64,000 nucleotides of DNA from Myxococcota bacterium (GCA_963169045.1 CAUJDF010000014.1:1-64000), one strand, 5' to 3'. Shown: positions 18,656 through 27,043, counted from the first letter of the stretch. Made by a program: numbers and translations. The notes: generated by a model not told the origin, from the letters alone.

Positions 18656-21127
18656 ATGAACGCCGCGACCCACATGACCCAGCAGCCCGACGCCTCCACC
18701 GGCGCCCGCCTCGTCGCCACCGACGGGCGCACGCTCCCGCTCGCGGGCACCTTCCTGCGCGCCGACGCGTGCGCCGGCCTCTGCCGTGTCGTCCTCGAGC
18801 AGTGCTTCGTCAACCCGTTCGCCGAGCCGCTCACCGTCACCTACCTCGTGCCGCTGCCCGCCGACGGCGCGGTCGCCGGCTACGCCTTCCGCATCGGCGA
18901 CCTGCGCGTCGTCGGCGAGATCGACCGCAAGGCCCGCGCCCGCGAGCGCTTCGAGGAGGCGGTGATCCAGGGCCGCACCGCGGCGCTGCTCGAGCAGGAG
19001 CGCTCGAGCCTCTTCACGCAGGAGGTGGGCAACGTCCCGCCCGGCGCCGAGGTGGTCTGCGCGCTGACGATCGACCAGCCGCTGGCCTGGGCCGGCAGCG
19101 CCTGGGAGTGGCGGTTCCCGACGGTCGTCGCCCCGCGTTACATGGGCGCCCCGGGCCGCGTCGCCGACATCGACAAGGTCACGGTGGACGTCGGCGAGAA
19201 GGTCGACGCCCGGGCCGGCATGGCGCTGACCATCCGCGACGCGCGCACCGGCGCGCCGTTCTCGCCGAGCCACGCGCTGCGGAGCGACGGCGACACCGTG
19301 CGCCTCGCCGAGTCGGCGCTGCTCGACCGCGACGTCGTCGTGCGCTGGCCCGTCTCGCTGCCGGACGCCCACGTCGAGATCGACCGCGCCCGCCCGGTCC
19401 GCGGCCGCACCGGCTCGGCCTTCGCGGCGCTCACGCTCGTCCCCCCGGCGCTGAAGACGACGTCGGTGGCGCGCGACCTCATCGTCCTTCTCGACACGAG
19501 CGGCTCGATGGGCGGTGAGCCGCTCGACCAGGCCCGGCGCGTGATCAACGCGCTCGTCGACGGCCTCGACGAGCGCGACCGCCTCGAGATGATCGAGTTC
19601 TCGACCCAGCCCCGCCGCTGGAAGACGGGCGCCGCCGTCGCCGACGCCGGCCACAAGGCCGACGCGCGCCGCTGGCTCGCGAAGCTCCAGGCCTCGGGCA
19701 GCACCGAGATGCGCACCGCGATCCTCGAGGCGCTCGCCCCCATGCGCGCCGAGGCGCAGCGCCAGGTGGTGCTCATCACCGACGGCCTGATCGGCTTCGA
19801 GAGCGAGATCGTGCGCGAGATCCTCGAGCGGCTGCCGCGCGGCTCGCGCGTCCACACGGTCGGCGTCGGCAGCGGCATCAACCGCAGCCTCACCGGCCCC
19901 GCCGCGCGCGCCGGGCGCGGCGTCGAGATCCTGTGCGGCCTCGGCGAGGACGTGGAGCCGCTCGTGCGCCGCCTCCTCGCGCGCACCGCGGCGCCGCTCG
20001 TCGTCGACCTCGACGTCGGCGGCTCGGCGGTGCGCAGCATCGTCCCCGAGCGCCTGCCCGACCTCTTCGCCGGCGCGCCGGCGCGCCTCGCCGTCGAGCT
20101 GTCGCCTCAGGGCGGCGAGATCGTCGTCCGCGGGCGCACCGCGGACGGCGAGTGGACGCAGCGCCTCAGCGTGCCCCCGACGTTGAACGGCGAGGGCAGC
20201 CCCGCGGTGGTGGCCCTGTTCGGCCGCGAGGCCGTCGAGGACCTCGAGACCCGCGCCGCCACCGGGCAGCGCGTCGACGAGCAGGTCGAGGCGCTCGGCC
20301 TCGAGTTCTCCATCTCGACGCGCCTCACCTCGTGGATCGCGGTGAGCGAGACGGTCACCGTCGATCCGACGCAGGCGACGCGCCGCGTCACGCAGCCGCA
20401 CCTGCTGCCGCACGGCATGTCGGCGGAAGGCGTGGGGCTGCGCCCGTCGGGCTTCGTGGCGAACGCGAGCATCACCGCGGCCGGGGGCTACGCGCCGGGC
20501 GGTCCGCCGTTCCCGGTGGCGGCGCCGGCGCCGATGCAGGCGTCGATCCCGCCGGCGGCGCGCGGCAAGACGATGGCCGGCGTCTTCGGGAAGGGCCGCG
20601 CCGCGCCGCCGCCGCCCGCGCGCCCCGCCCCGTCTCGCTCGGAGGGGGTCGCCGCCCGGCGGCCGACCGACGCCCCGCCGCCCGCGGCGCAGGAAGAGGC
20701 GGAGTCGGCGGCCTACGACGACGAGGGCGACGGCTTCGGCGCCGACTTCGACCGGGCCTCCGCGCCCGAGCCGACGGCGGAGAAGCGCGAGGCGGCGAAG
20801 CCCGCGAAGAAGAAGAGCCTGCTCGACCGCCTGCGCGACGCGCTCGGCGGCGGCCGCGGCCGCGAGGTGAAGGGCCGCGTGGTGCTGAAGCGCGACGACC
20901 TGCTCGTCGTCGAGGCCGCGCTCGACGGCGCGTGGGAGCCGGGCGCCGAGGTGGAGATCGAGCTGGCCGACGGCCAGACGGTGCGCGCCACCGTCGACGC
21001 CGGTCGTTCGACCGCCGCCGGCGCGCTGCCCCGGGGCGCGGTCGTCCGCCTCACGCTGCAGCTCGCCGGGCCGCTCGGCGCCGATCCGAGGCGCGTCCAT
21101 GCCGGCGAAGTGGTGATCACGCTGTGA
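18656..21127 (+). CDS. VIT and von Willebrand factor A domain protein
   Basis: 823 residues from ATG 18656, which follows a clear GGGAGG. The N-terminal domain (about 15-140) is a VIT domain (VLEQCFVNPFAEPLTVTYLVPLP, GEIDRKARARERFEEAV). The vWA domain (about 275-450) keeps the MIDAS: D280-T-S282-G-S284 in LLDTSGSM, and TD in VVLITDG. After a proline/alanine/acidic linker (610-730) there is a C-terminal beta domain (VKGRVVLKRDDLLVVEA). No signal peptide is visible, so it is probably cytosolic or exported by another route. Inter-alpha-trypsin-inhibitor-like proteins of this type are adhesion or scaffold proteins. It leads an operon with an ECF-like sigma factor. Confidence 0.88.
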   Translation: MNAATHMTQQPDASTGARLVATDGRTLPLAGTFLRADACAGLCRVVLEQCFVNPFAEPLTVTYLVPLPADGAVAGYAFRIGDLRVVGEIDRKARARERFEEAVIQGRTAALLEQERSSLFTQEVGNVPPGAEVVCALTIDQPLAWAGSAWEWRFPTVVAPRYMGAPGRVADIDKVTVDVGEKVDARAGMALTIRDARTGAPFSPSHALRSDGDTVRLAESALLDRDVVVRWPVSLPDAHVEIDRARPVRGRTGSAFAALTLVPPALKTTSVARDLIVLLDTSGSMGGEPLDQARRVINALVDGLDERDRLEMIEFSTQPRRWKTGAAVADAGHKADARRWLAKLQASGSTEMRTAILEALAPMRAEAQRQVVLITDGLIGFESEIVREILERLPRGSRVHTVGVGSGINRSLTGPAARAGRGVEILCGLGEDVEPLVRRLLARTAAPLVVDLDVGGSAVRSIVPERLPDLFAGAPARLAVELSPQGGEIVVRGRTADGEWTQRLSVPPTLNGEGSPAVVALFGREAVEDLETRAATGQRVDEQVEALGLEFSISTRLTSWIAVSETVTVDPTQATRRVTQPHLLPHGMSAEGVGLRPSGFVANASITAAGGYAPGGPPFPVAAPAPMQASIPPAARGKTMAGVFGKGRAAPPPPARPAPSRSEGVAARRPTDAPPPAAQEEAESAAYDDEGDGFGADFDRASAPEPTAEKREAAKPAKKKSLLDRLRDALGGGRGREVKGRVVLKRDDLLVVEAALDGAWEPGAEVEIELADGQTVRATVDAGRSTAAGALPRGAVVRLTLQLAGPLGADPRRVHAGEVVITL

Positions 21128-21269
21128 ACGACGCCCGCCTGCCCCAAGAGCGCCGCCGAGCGCGCCCACGCCGGCGAAGGGGTGACCGCGCCGTGAACGA
21201 CGCCCGCCTGCCCCCCAGCGCCGCCGAGCGCGTCTGCGCCGGCGAGGTGGTGACCACGCCGTGAACGAC
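21079..21269 (+). repeat. Three diverged tandem copies of a gene-junction segment
   Basis: About 50 bases ending in GTGAACGAC occur three times, with ends at 21132, 21201 and 21269 (steps of 69 and 68). The first copy is the 3' end of the vWA gene (HAGEVVITL stop), the last is the start of the sigma-factor gene, and the middle encodes CAGEVVTTP-like sequence. Unequal step length puts the third GTG in another frame. Confidence 0.7.
21124..21264 (+). CDS. Candidate 46-residue linking ORF between vWA and sigma genes
   Basis: GTG 21124 overlaps the vWA stop (GTGA) and the TGA at 21262-21264 overlaps the sigma-factor GTG (GTGA). The frame between is open and consists of two diverged copies of one 23-residue unit (each beginning VNDARLP). 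Expression is unproven. Its likely role, if any, is to carry ribosomes from the vWA stop to the sigma start, and its amino-acid sequence (Arg-rich, then CAGEVVTTP) shows no domain. Most annotators would skip it. Confidence 0.3.
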   Translation: MNDARLPQERRRARPRRRRGDRAVNDARLPPSAAERVCAGEVVTTP

Positions 21270-21818
21270 CTCGACGCCCTCCTGCCCTTCATCGCCGCCG
21301 GCGACGCCGGCGCCTTCGGGCGCTGGGTCGCCGGCGCCGAGCCGCGCCTGCGCCTGAGCCTGACGCGCTACGCCGCCGCGGCCGACTGCGAGGCGGTGCT
21401 GCAGGAGACCCTCCTGCGCGTGTGGCAGGTGGCGCCCCGCGTCGTCCCCGACGGCCGGCCCGACGCGCTCCTTCGCTTCGGCATCCGCATCGCGCGCAAC
21501 CTCGCCATCGACGAGGCGCGGCGCCTGCGGACGACCGCCGCCCTGCCCGAAGGGCACGAGCCCGAGGCGCCCGCGCCGCGCCTCCCCGATCCGCACCTGC
21601 GCGCGCAGATCGCGGGCTGTCGCGACAAGCTGCCGGAGAAGCCGGCGCAGGCGCTCGCCGCGCGCCTCGAGGACGCCGGCGGCGCGCCCGACGAGACGCT
21701 GGCGGCGCGCCTCGGCATGACGCTGAACACGTTCCTGCAGAACTTCACGCGGGCGCGCCGGTTCCTGCTCGAGTGCCTCGGGCGCGCAGGCGTCGACGTG
21801 GACGCGGAGCTCACATGA
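21261..21818 (+). CDS. ECF-like RNA polymerase sigma factor
   Basis: 185 residues from a GTG at 21261. Region 2 is seen in DCEAVLQETLLRVWQVAP with the following RFGIRIARNLAIDEARR, which matches the usual A.R.A.D..RR end of sigma region 2. A region 4-like helix-turn-helix follows (AARLGMTLNTFLQNFTRARRFLLECL). Length matches small ECF sigma factors. It would direct RNA polymerase in the cytosol. The N-terminal 20 residues are slightly atypical, and the region 4 recognition helix has FLQNFTRAR instead of the common VKSRLHRAR, so promoter choice is unclear. It overlaps the next small gene (ATGA) and no membrane anti-sigma factor follows. Confidence 0.8.
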   Translation: MNDLDALLPFIAAGDAGAFGRWVAGAEPRLRLSLTRYAAAADCEAVLQETLLRVWQVAPRVVPDGRPDALLRFGIRIARNLAIDEARRLRTTAALPEGHEPEAPAPRLPDPHLRAQIAGCRDKLPEKPAQALAARLEDAGGAPDETLAARLGMTLNTFLQNFTRARRFLLECLGRAGVDVDAELT

Positions 21819-22051
21819 CGCCGCAAGAACGAGACGCGCTCGTCGAGAAGGCCGCCGGCGCCTTCCGGGCCCGCGACCCGCGGACGGGCGCCGTCGTCCC
21901 GTCCGCCGCCTGGCACGACCTCGACGCCGCCGGCCGCGCCGAGGCCTGGAAGCGCGCCGGCGCGCAGCGCGCGCTCGAGGCCGCGCTCGACCCCGCCGGC
22001 CTCTCGACCACCGCGCGCGCCGTGCTCGCGCGCATCCACGGCGCGCGCTGA
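21815..22051 (+). CDS. Small protein coupled to the sigma factor
   Basis: 78 residues, starting at an ATG that overlaps the sigma-factor stop (ATGA). Helical and Ala/Arg/Asp-rich (ERDALVEKAAGAFRARDPRTG, AGRAEAWKRAGAQRALEAAL), with no membrane segment and no zinc motif. Its place is where an anti-sigma factor gene would usually be, so a soluble sigma-binding role is possible. That is inference from position only. Confidence 0.65.
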   Translation: MTPQERDALVEKAAGAFRARDPRTGAVVPSAAWHDLDAAGRAEAWKRAGAQRALEAALDPAGLSTTARAVLARIHGAR

Positions 22052-22103
22052 CCGCGACGGCGTTCGAGTCGCCGACCAAGGCATCCACGTCTCGCGACGA
22101 GCG

Positions 22104-22304
22104 TCAGCGCACGAGCTCGGCGTGCTTGCGCAGCTCGTGACGCAGGTGGCGCAGGCGCTCGTGGATTTCGGGCAGCGCGCCGCGCTCGCGGTTCTCGATC
22201 GCCTCGTCGCGCTGCCGCTTCAGCTCGCGGATGCGTCGCTTGATGGGCGCCTTGTCGATGCCGGTCACCCGGCGATGCGGCCTCGGGATGCCTTTCTTGG
22301 GCAT
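22104..22304 (-). CDS. Small basic coiled-coil protein
   Basis: 66 residues. Highly charged and helical after residue 20 (KRRIRELKRQRDEAIENRE, EIHERLRHLRHELRKH), with a basic N-terminus. It is preceded by the strongest ribosome binding site in the window, AAGGAGGTG on the minus strand at 22309-22317, 4 bases from the ATG. That implies high expression and supports a real gene despite its size. Function unknown; small abundant basic proteins of this type may bind nucleic acid. It is downstream of the MDR oxidoreductase gene by 21 bases. Confidence 0.75.
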   Translation of the reverse strand: MPKKGIPRPHRRVTGIDKAPIKRRIRELKRQRDEAIENRERGALPEIHERLRHLRHELRKHAELVR

Positions 22305-22325
22305 GAAGCACCTCCTTCCAGCGAG

Positions 22326-23273
22326 TCAGACGCGCAGGACGACCTTGCCGGCGCCATGACCGGCGTCGAGACGTCGATGGGCCTGCGCCACGTCGGCGAG
22401 CGGCAGCACCTCGGCCACGACCGGCCGCACCTCGCCCCACTCGACCATGCGCGCGAGCACGCGCAGGCGCTCCGCCTCGCGCGTCAGGAAGACGCCGTGC
22501 AGGGTCTGGTTGCGCGGGTACAGGCCGGTCAGGTCGCCGGTGGGGCCGAGGATGGTGGCGAGCCGCGCGAACGGCCGCGCCGCCGGGATGCTGCGCGCGA
22601 TGTTGTCGCCGCCGGCGGTGTCGAAGACGGCGTCGACGCCGCGCCCGCCGGTCTCGCGCAGCGCCACCTCGGCCACGTTCGCGTGGTGGTAGTCGACGCA
22701 GACGTCGGCCCCGAGGCGCCGCAGCAGGTCGTGGTTCACCGCGCTCGCGGTGGCGATGACGCGCGCGCCCACCGCCTTGCCGATCTGCACCGCGAACGAG
22801 CCCACGCCGCCCGCGCCGCCGTGCACGAGCAGCGTGTCGCCGGGCCCCACGCGCAGGCGCCGTACGACCGCCTCGAAGGCGGTGCCGCCGGCGAGCGGGA
22901 CGGCCGCCGCCTCCTCGTGGCTCAGGTTGGCCGGCTTGCGCGCCACGATCGTCGCCGGCACCACCGTGTACTCGGCGTGCGTGCCGTGCCGGTTCCCGAC
23001 GAGCTCCGGGGTGAACCAGACCTCGTCGCCCGGCGCGAAGCCCGTCGCGCCCGGACCGGCGCGCTCGACGACGCCCGACGCGTCGTAGCCGAGCACGGCC
23101 GGCAGCGGGATCTGCGCCCAGTGCCCCGACTGCCGGATCTTCGCCTCGACCGGATTCGTGCCCGACGCCACCACCCGCACGAGCAGCTCGCCGGGCCCCG
23201 GCTCCGGCACGGGCACCTCCCGCGCCAGCAGCACCTCCGTCCCGCCGAACGACTCGATCACGATCGCGCGCAT
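22326..23273 (-). CDS. Zinc-independent MDR oxidoreductase (quinone oxidoreductase-like)
   Basis: 315 residues from ATG 23273. The N-terminal GroES-like domain has MRAIVIESFGG, PGPGELLVRVVASGTNPVE and LGYDASGVVE. The NADPH-binding Rossmann fold has LVHGGAGGVGSFAVQIGKAVGARVIAT, the AXXGXXG-type motif of quinone oxidoreductases. The structural and catalytic zinc cysteines of alcohol dehydrogenases are missing. It would reduce quinones or enones with NADPH in the cytosol. The family end motif (AHRRLDAGHGAGKVVL) is present, so it is complete. Confidence 0.92.
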   Translation of the reverse strand: MRAIVIESFGGTEVLLAREVPVPEPGPGELLVRVVASGTNPVEAKIRQSGHWAQIPLPAVLGYDASGVVERAGPGATGFAPGDEVWFTPELVGNRHGTHAEYTVVPATIVARKPANLSHEEAAAVPLAGGTAFEAVVRRLRVGPGDTLLVHGGAGGVGSFAVQIGKAVGARVIATASAVNHDLLRRLGADVCVDYHHANVAEVALRETGGRGVDAVFDTAGGDNIARSIPAARPFARLATILGPTGDLTGLYPRNQTLHGVFLTREAERLRVLARMVEWGEVRPVVAEVLPLADVAQAHRRLDAGHGAGKVVLRV

Positions 23274-23339
23274 CGCCCACCTCCCGCTCACCGACGCCGC
23301 GGGCTCGACCGGCGTCGCGCCCAGGCCGTAAGAAGGCGC

Positions 23340-23669
23340 ATGGCCCACACGTTCATCGCCCTGATCTGCGCGCCCGTCCCCGTCGGGCACCGCGTCGAGG
23401 TGCTCGTCCTCGTCGAGTCGAGCGGCGGATTCCGCAAGACCGAGACCACGCGCACCGTCGTCAGCGACCTCGACACCGGGGTCGTCTACGGCGAGATGGA
23501 GGCGTTCGAGGCGGTCACCTCCATCCGCGCCGAGCCGCGACCGCTCCCGCCGGCGCCGCGCGCCGACCTCGCCGTGAAGACACGCGTCACCGGCCGCGTG
23601 CGCGCGTGCCAGGTGGCGACGATGGGCTTCACCGACCGCTGGATCCAGACGACGCTCGTCATCGAGTGA
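23340..23669 (+). CDS. Hypothetical protein, leaderless-type start
   Basis: 109 residues from ATG 23340. A compact beta-rich sequence (HRVEVLVLVESSGGFRKTETTRTVVSDLDTGVVYG, KTRVTGRVRACQVATMGFTDRWIQTTLVIE) with no signal peptide or membrane helix. No family recognised. A TAAGAA hexamer at 23329-23334 is only 5 bases from the ATG, suggesting a leaderless message. It is divergent from the oxidoreductase gene. Confidence 0.7.
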   Translation: MAHTFIALICAPVPVGHRVEVLVLVESSGGFRKTETTRTVVSDLDTGVVYGEMEAFEAVTSIRAEPRPLPPAPRADLAVKTRVTGRVRACQVATMGFTDRWIQTTLVIE

Positions 23670-24028
23670 CGTCGGGCACGGCCGCCCCGACCGCCGGCCA
23701 CAAGCGCGCACCGGCGCGTGCGCGAGGTCGACGAGGTTGCAGCAGACGGCGCGCGCGCCCGTCGCTTCGAGCCGGTCGGCGATGCGCGCGAGGTTCGCCG
23801 CGGAGCGCTCCACCGGCTCGAGCCGCCACAGGTCGTTCATGCCGACGGCCAGGAGCCTGTCGCGCGTAGACGCCGTCGCGAGACCTTCCGCGCGCTCCGG
23901 CGGCACGGCGGGCGAGGGCGAAATCAGCGCCGGCGCAACCGCGCGGGGTCGCCGCCGTCGCCGGCCGCGCCGTCACCGACGGCGGTCGAGCCGCCCAAAG
24001 CCACGTAACTGAAGGTGAATCCGGACAT
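23670..24028 (-). pseudogene. Decayed SGNH/GDSL hydrolase gene
   Basis: From ATG 24028 the minus strand reads MSGFTFSYVALGGSTAVGDG and stops about 14 residues later, still lacking most of the domain. Another frame then gives RLLAVGMNDLWRLEPVERS and ATGARAVCCNLVDLAHAPV. The first piece matches block I of SGNH esterases (ALGDST, here with D changed to G) and the second matches block III (VG.ND) with the following NLPDL-like strand. About 50 residues between them and the block V Asp-His end are missing. The 370 bases between 23669 and 24038 therefore hold a deleted, frameshifted esterase gene. Confidence 0.55.
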
Positions 24029-24037
24029 GACCCGCGC

Positions 24038-25477
24038 TCAACGCGCACGCGGGTCGCTCGCATTCCGGGTCGCGGCGAGCACGCCGACAGCGCGCTCGAT
24101 CTCGTCGACGGTCAGCGTCGCGAAGCCGAGGCGCGCGGCGGCGAGGCGCGTGTCGTCGAAGGCGAAGCGGCTGCCGGCGGCGAAGGCGACGCCGCGCGCG
24201 AGGGCCCGCGCCGACCACGCGTCGAAGTCGAGGCCGGGGCCGCGCACCCAGAGCGCGAGGCCACCGGCGGGCAGGTCGAACTCGAGCGCGGATCCCAGGT
24301 GGCGCCGCAGCGCGTCGGCGAGCGCGCCGCGCCGCCGCTCGTACTCGCGTCGGACGCGGCGCACGTGGCGCTGCACCTCGCCCTCCTCGAAGAGCTCCGC
24401 CACCGCGCGCTCCCCGAGCGTGTCGCCCTGGCGGTCGACGAAGCGCCGCGCCTCGGCGAGGCGGTCGAGCAGCGGGCGCGGCGCGACGACGAAGCCGATG
24501 CGCAGGCCCGGCGCCAGGATCTTCGACAGCGTCCCGACGTAGACCACGACGCCCGCGTCGTCGGCGGCGGCGAGCGGCAGCAGCGGGCGACCGTCGTAGT
24601 GGAACTCGTTGTCGTAGTCGTCCTCGAGCACCGCCACGCCCTCGCGGCGTGCCAGGTCGAGCAGCGCGAGGCGACGCGCCGGGTGCAGCGACGCGGTCGT
24701 CGGGTACTGGTGGTGCGGCGTGACGTAGACGGCGCGCAGCGGCCGGCGGCGGTGCAGATCCGCGAGCGCCGCGACGTCGAGACCGTCGCCGTCCACCGGC
24801 ACCGGGACGAGCGTCGCGCCCGCCTCGCGCAGCGCCGTCCAGGCCGGGCGATAGCCGAGCGCCTCCACGGCCACGACGTCGCCCGGCCGCAGCAGCGCGC
24901 GGGCGACGAGGTAGATGGCCATCTGGCTGCCGCGCGTGATCTGGACGTCGTCCGCGCCGACCCCGAGCCCGCGGTTCGCCGCCAGCATCGCGGCGAGCGC
25001 CGCCCGCAGCGCCTCGTCCCCGCGCGGATCGCCATAGCCCGCGAGCCCCGAGCGCCGCGTCACGCGCCGCCAGGCCCGCGCCAGCGGCGACCAGGGCACC
25101 GCGCGCACGTCGGGCGTGCTCGCGAACTGCAGCGGCGCCCCGGGCGGCTCGGGGACGGGCGCCGGCGCCGGCGGCAACACGAAGCCGAGCCCGCCGGCGC
25201 GCCGCCCGCCGGACTTCGCCGCCGTCTCCGGAAGCTCCGCGTTCACGAACGTGCCGCTGCCGTTCACCGCCACGAGCCAGCCCTCGCTCAGCAGCTCGGC
25301 GAACGCGGCGAGCACGGTGTTCCGGTGGACGCCGAGCGACGTCGCCAGCGCGCGGCTGCCGGGCAGCCGGTCGCCGGGCCGCAGCCGCCCGCGCCGGATG
25401 TCGGCCACGATGCGCTCCGCGATGCGCACGTAGACGGGACGCGGATCGTCGGAGGCGTCGAGGTCGAGCGAGAGCAT
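24038..25477 (-). CDS. pdxR: MocR/PdxR-type transcription regulator (GntR HTH fused to aminotransferase)
   Basis: 479 residues. The N-terminal GntR winged helix (about 12-78: VYVRIAERIVADIRRGRL, PGDRLPGSRALATSLGVHRNTV) binds DNA. Residues 115-470 are a fold-type I aminotransferase domain with YGDPRG, the EDDYDNEF motif (D286/D287) and the PLP lysine K319 in GTLSK. Regulators of this class sense pyridoxal phosphate and control vitamin B6 or related amine genes. The gene lies 10 bases downstream of a PNPOx-like/GNAT fusion on the same strand, which points to B6 or flavin metabolism. Usually MocR genes are divergent from their target; here they are co-directional. Confidence 0.88.
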   Translation of the reverse strand: MLSLDLDASDDPRPVYVRIAERIVADIRRGRLRPGDRLPGSRALATSLGVHRNTVLAAFAELLSEGWLVAVNGSGTFVNAELPETAAKSGGRRAGGLGFVLPPAPAPVPEPPGAPLQFASTPDVRAVPWSPLARAWRRVTRRSGLAGYGDPRGDEALRAALAAMLAANRGLGVGADDVQITRGSQMAIYLVARALLRPGDVVAVEALGYRPAWTALREAGATLVPVPVDGDGLDVAALADLHRRRPLRAVYVTPHHQYPTTASLHPARRLALLDLARREGVAVLEDDYDNEFHYDGRPLLPLAAADDAGVVVYVGTLSKILAPGLRIGFVVAPRPLLDRLAEARRFVDRQGDTLGERAVAELFEEGEVQRHVRRVRREYERRRGALADALRRHLGSALEFDLPAGGLALWVRGPGLDFDAWSARALARGVAFAAGSRFAFDDTRLAAARLGFATLTVDEIERAVGVLAATRNASDPRAR

Positions 25478-25487
25478 GCCCGCGATT

Positions 25488-26600
25488 CTACTCGGCGATC
25501 ACGTGCGGGCACGCGCGCTGGGACGCCGGAGCGCCCCCGGCGCCCCGGTCCGGCGACGGCGCGCGTTCGAGCCAGAGCGGCTCGCCGCCGCCGGTGCGCG
25601 GGGCGAAGCCGAAGCGGCGGTAGAAGGGCGCGGCGTCCTTCGTGGCGAGGCCGACACGCTCGCAGCCGCGGACCGCCGGGTGGTCGAGCAGCACGCGCAT
25701 CAGCGCCTCGCCCACGCCGCGCCCGCGCCAGGGCGCGTCGACGACGACGTCCATGATCCAGGCGCGCCGGCCGCCGTCCGCGAGGGCCGAGGCGCTGCCG
25801 ACGAGGCGTCCGTCGGCGCGGGCCACCACGCGCGCCGTCGCCCCGCGCACCGCCGCCTCGAGCTTGGGGCGCGGCACGCCCGCCCACCAGTACGTGCCTT
25901 CGAGCAGCGCCACCGTCGGCCCCAGGTCCGAGGCGCGCGCGACGCCGAGCGTCACGCCCGGACCGCGCAGGAAGTCCGGCGGCGGCACCCTCGGGTTCGC
26001 GACGAGGAGGGCGTCGATCGCCTCGACGTCGCCCGGCCGGCCCCGGCGCCACAGCGCCTCGACGATGCGCTGCAGCGCCTCCGGGCGGCGGTTCTGCCCG
26101 AGCTTCGCCTTGCCGTCCACGCGCTCGGGGCGGACGCGCGCCACGAGCAGCCCGTCCACCTCCTTGCGGTACAGCCGCTCGTAATCGGGATGCGCGACGT
26201 CGATGGGCGCGTGCCCGCCCTCCGGCTGGTACTTCGCCATGAGCGCCGCCAGCGCCGCCGCCTTGTCGCGCGTCTCGACGACCTGCTCGAGCACGCCGTG
26301 GATCTGCACGCTCCGGTAGTACGTCGTCGCCGGGCAGGCGCGCTCGGCGTCGAGGAACCAGCTCGGGATCTCGGCGACGACCTCCTCCGCCGAGACGACC
26401 GCGGGGCGGCCGAGCCCCTCCATCTTCTCGCCGGCCGGCGCCCCGTGGAACACGAGCGCGCCGTCGACGACGACGCCGTGCACCGCCCGCAGGATGGGCC
26501 GGCCGTCGGGCGCGGTGGTGGCAAGGTGGACGACCGGGACGCGCGCCAGGAGAGCGAGCGCGTCGGCGTCGGGCATGCGGAACAAGTGGGCTTTGCGCAT
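25488..26600 (-). CDS. PNPOx-like flavin-binding domain fused to GNAT acetyltransferase
   Basis: 370 residues from ATG 26600. Residues 1-205 are a split-barrel PNPOx-like domain (PVVHLATTAPDGRPILRAVHGVVVDGALVFHGAPAGEKM; YRSVQIHGVLEQVV; RPERVDGKAKLGQNR near its end), which normally binds FMN or a related cofactor. Residues about 230-350 are a GNAT domain (VTLGVARASDLGP, WIMDVVVDAPWRGRGVGEALMRVLL, the R-G-x-G-x-G acetyl-CoA loop, and KDAAPFYRRFGF). Two complete domains are joined without a stop. With the PdxR-type regulator directly downstream it may act on a vitamin B6-like amine, but the substrate is unproven. Confidence 0.85.
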   Translation of the reverse strand: MRKAHLFRMPDADALALLARVPVVHLATTAPDGRPILRAVHGVVVDGALVFHGAPAGEKMEGLGRPAVVSAEEVVAEIPSWFLDAERACPATTYYRSVQIHGVLEQVVETRDKAAALAALMAKYQPEGGHAPIDVAHPDYERLYRKEVDGLLVARVRPERVDGKAKLGQNRRPEALQRIVEALWRRGRPGDVEAIDALLVANPRVPPPDFLRGPGVTLGVARASDLGPTVALLEGTYWWAGVPRPKLEAAVRGATARVVARADGRLVGSASALADGGRRAWIMDVVVDAPWRGRGVGEALMRVLLDHPAVRGCERVGLATKDAAPFYRRFGFAPRTGGGEPLWLERAPSPDRGAGGAPASQRACPHVIAE

Positions 26601-26665
26601 GGCCCGAGTCTGACCGCCAACCGGTCCATCGGACAGGACCGGTTCCGCGAAATCGGATGGACCGG

Positions 26666-27043
26666 TCAGCCCTCGACGGCGACCTGGCGCAGGCCCTGGT
26701 CGAGGAAGACGTCGAGCGCCTCGACGATGCGGTCGTAGCCGACGCGGTCGACGGCGCGGACGCGCACCGGCTGCGTCGACGCGAGGTGCGGGCGCAGGGC
26801 GCCGATCACCGCGCCGAGGCGGGCGCGCGCGTCGGCGCCGGCGAGCACCAACTCCGGCTCGTCGGCGTACCAGACGCGGAAGCCGGCCTCGGTGACCACG
26901 ACCTGGAGCGTGTCGCGCGCCGGCCACCAGCGCCCGGCGTCGACCGTCGGCCGCACGTCGATCGCCTCCGTGCGCGACAAGTGCGTCCACGTCGCGGTGA
27001 GGATCAGGATGCCGGCGAGCACCGGCGCGCCACCACGGGTCAT
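26666..27043 (-). CDS. ExbD/TolR-like membrane-anchored protein
   Basis: 125 residues from ATG 27043. One N-terminal membrane helix (about 5-22) and a periplasmic domain whose end (VRAVDRVGYDRIVEALDVFLDQGLRQVAV) follows the ExbD/TolR pattern of a strand, Y..IV..LD, G, and a last strand. No ExbB/TolQ partner is nearby. The membrane helix lacks the conserved proton-channel Asp, so it is probably not a working ion-channel subunit. Function unknown. Confidence 0.6.
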   Translation of the reverse strand: MTRGGAPVLAGILILTATWTHLSRTEAIDVRPTVDAGRWWPARDTLQVVVTEAGFRVWYADEPELVLAGADARARLGAVIGALRPHLASTQPVRVRAVDRVGYDRIVEALDVFLDQGLRQVAVEG

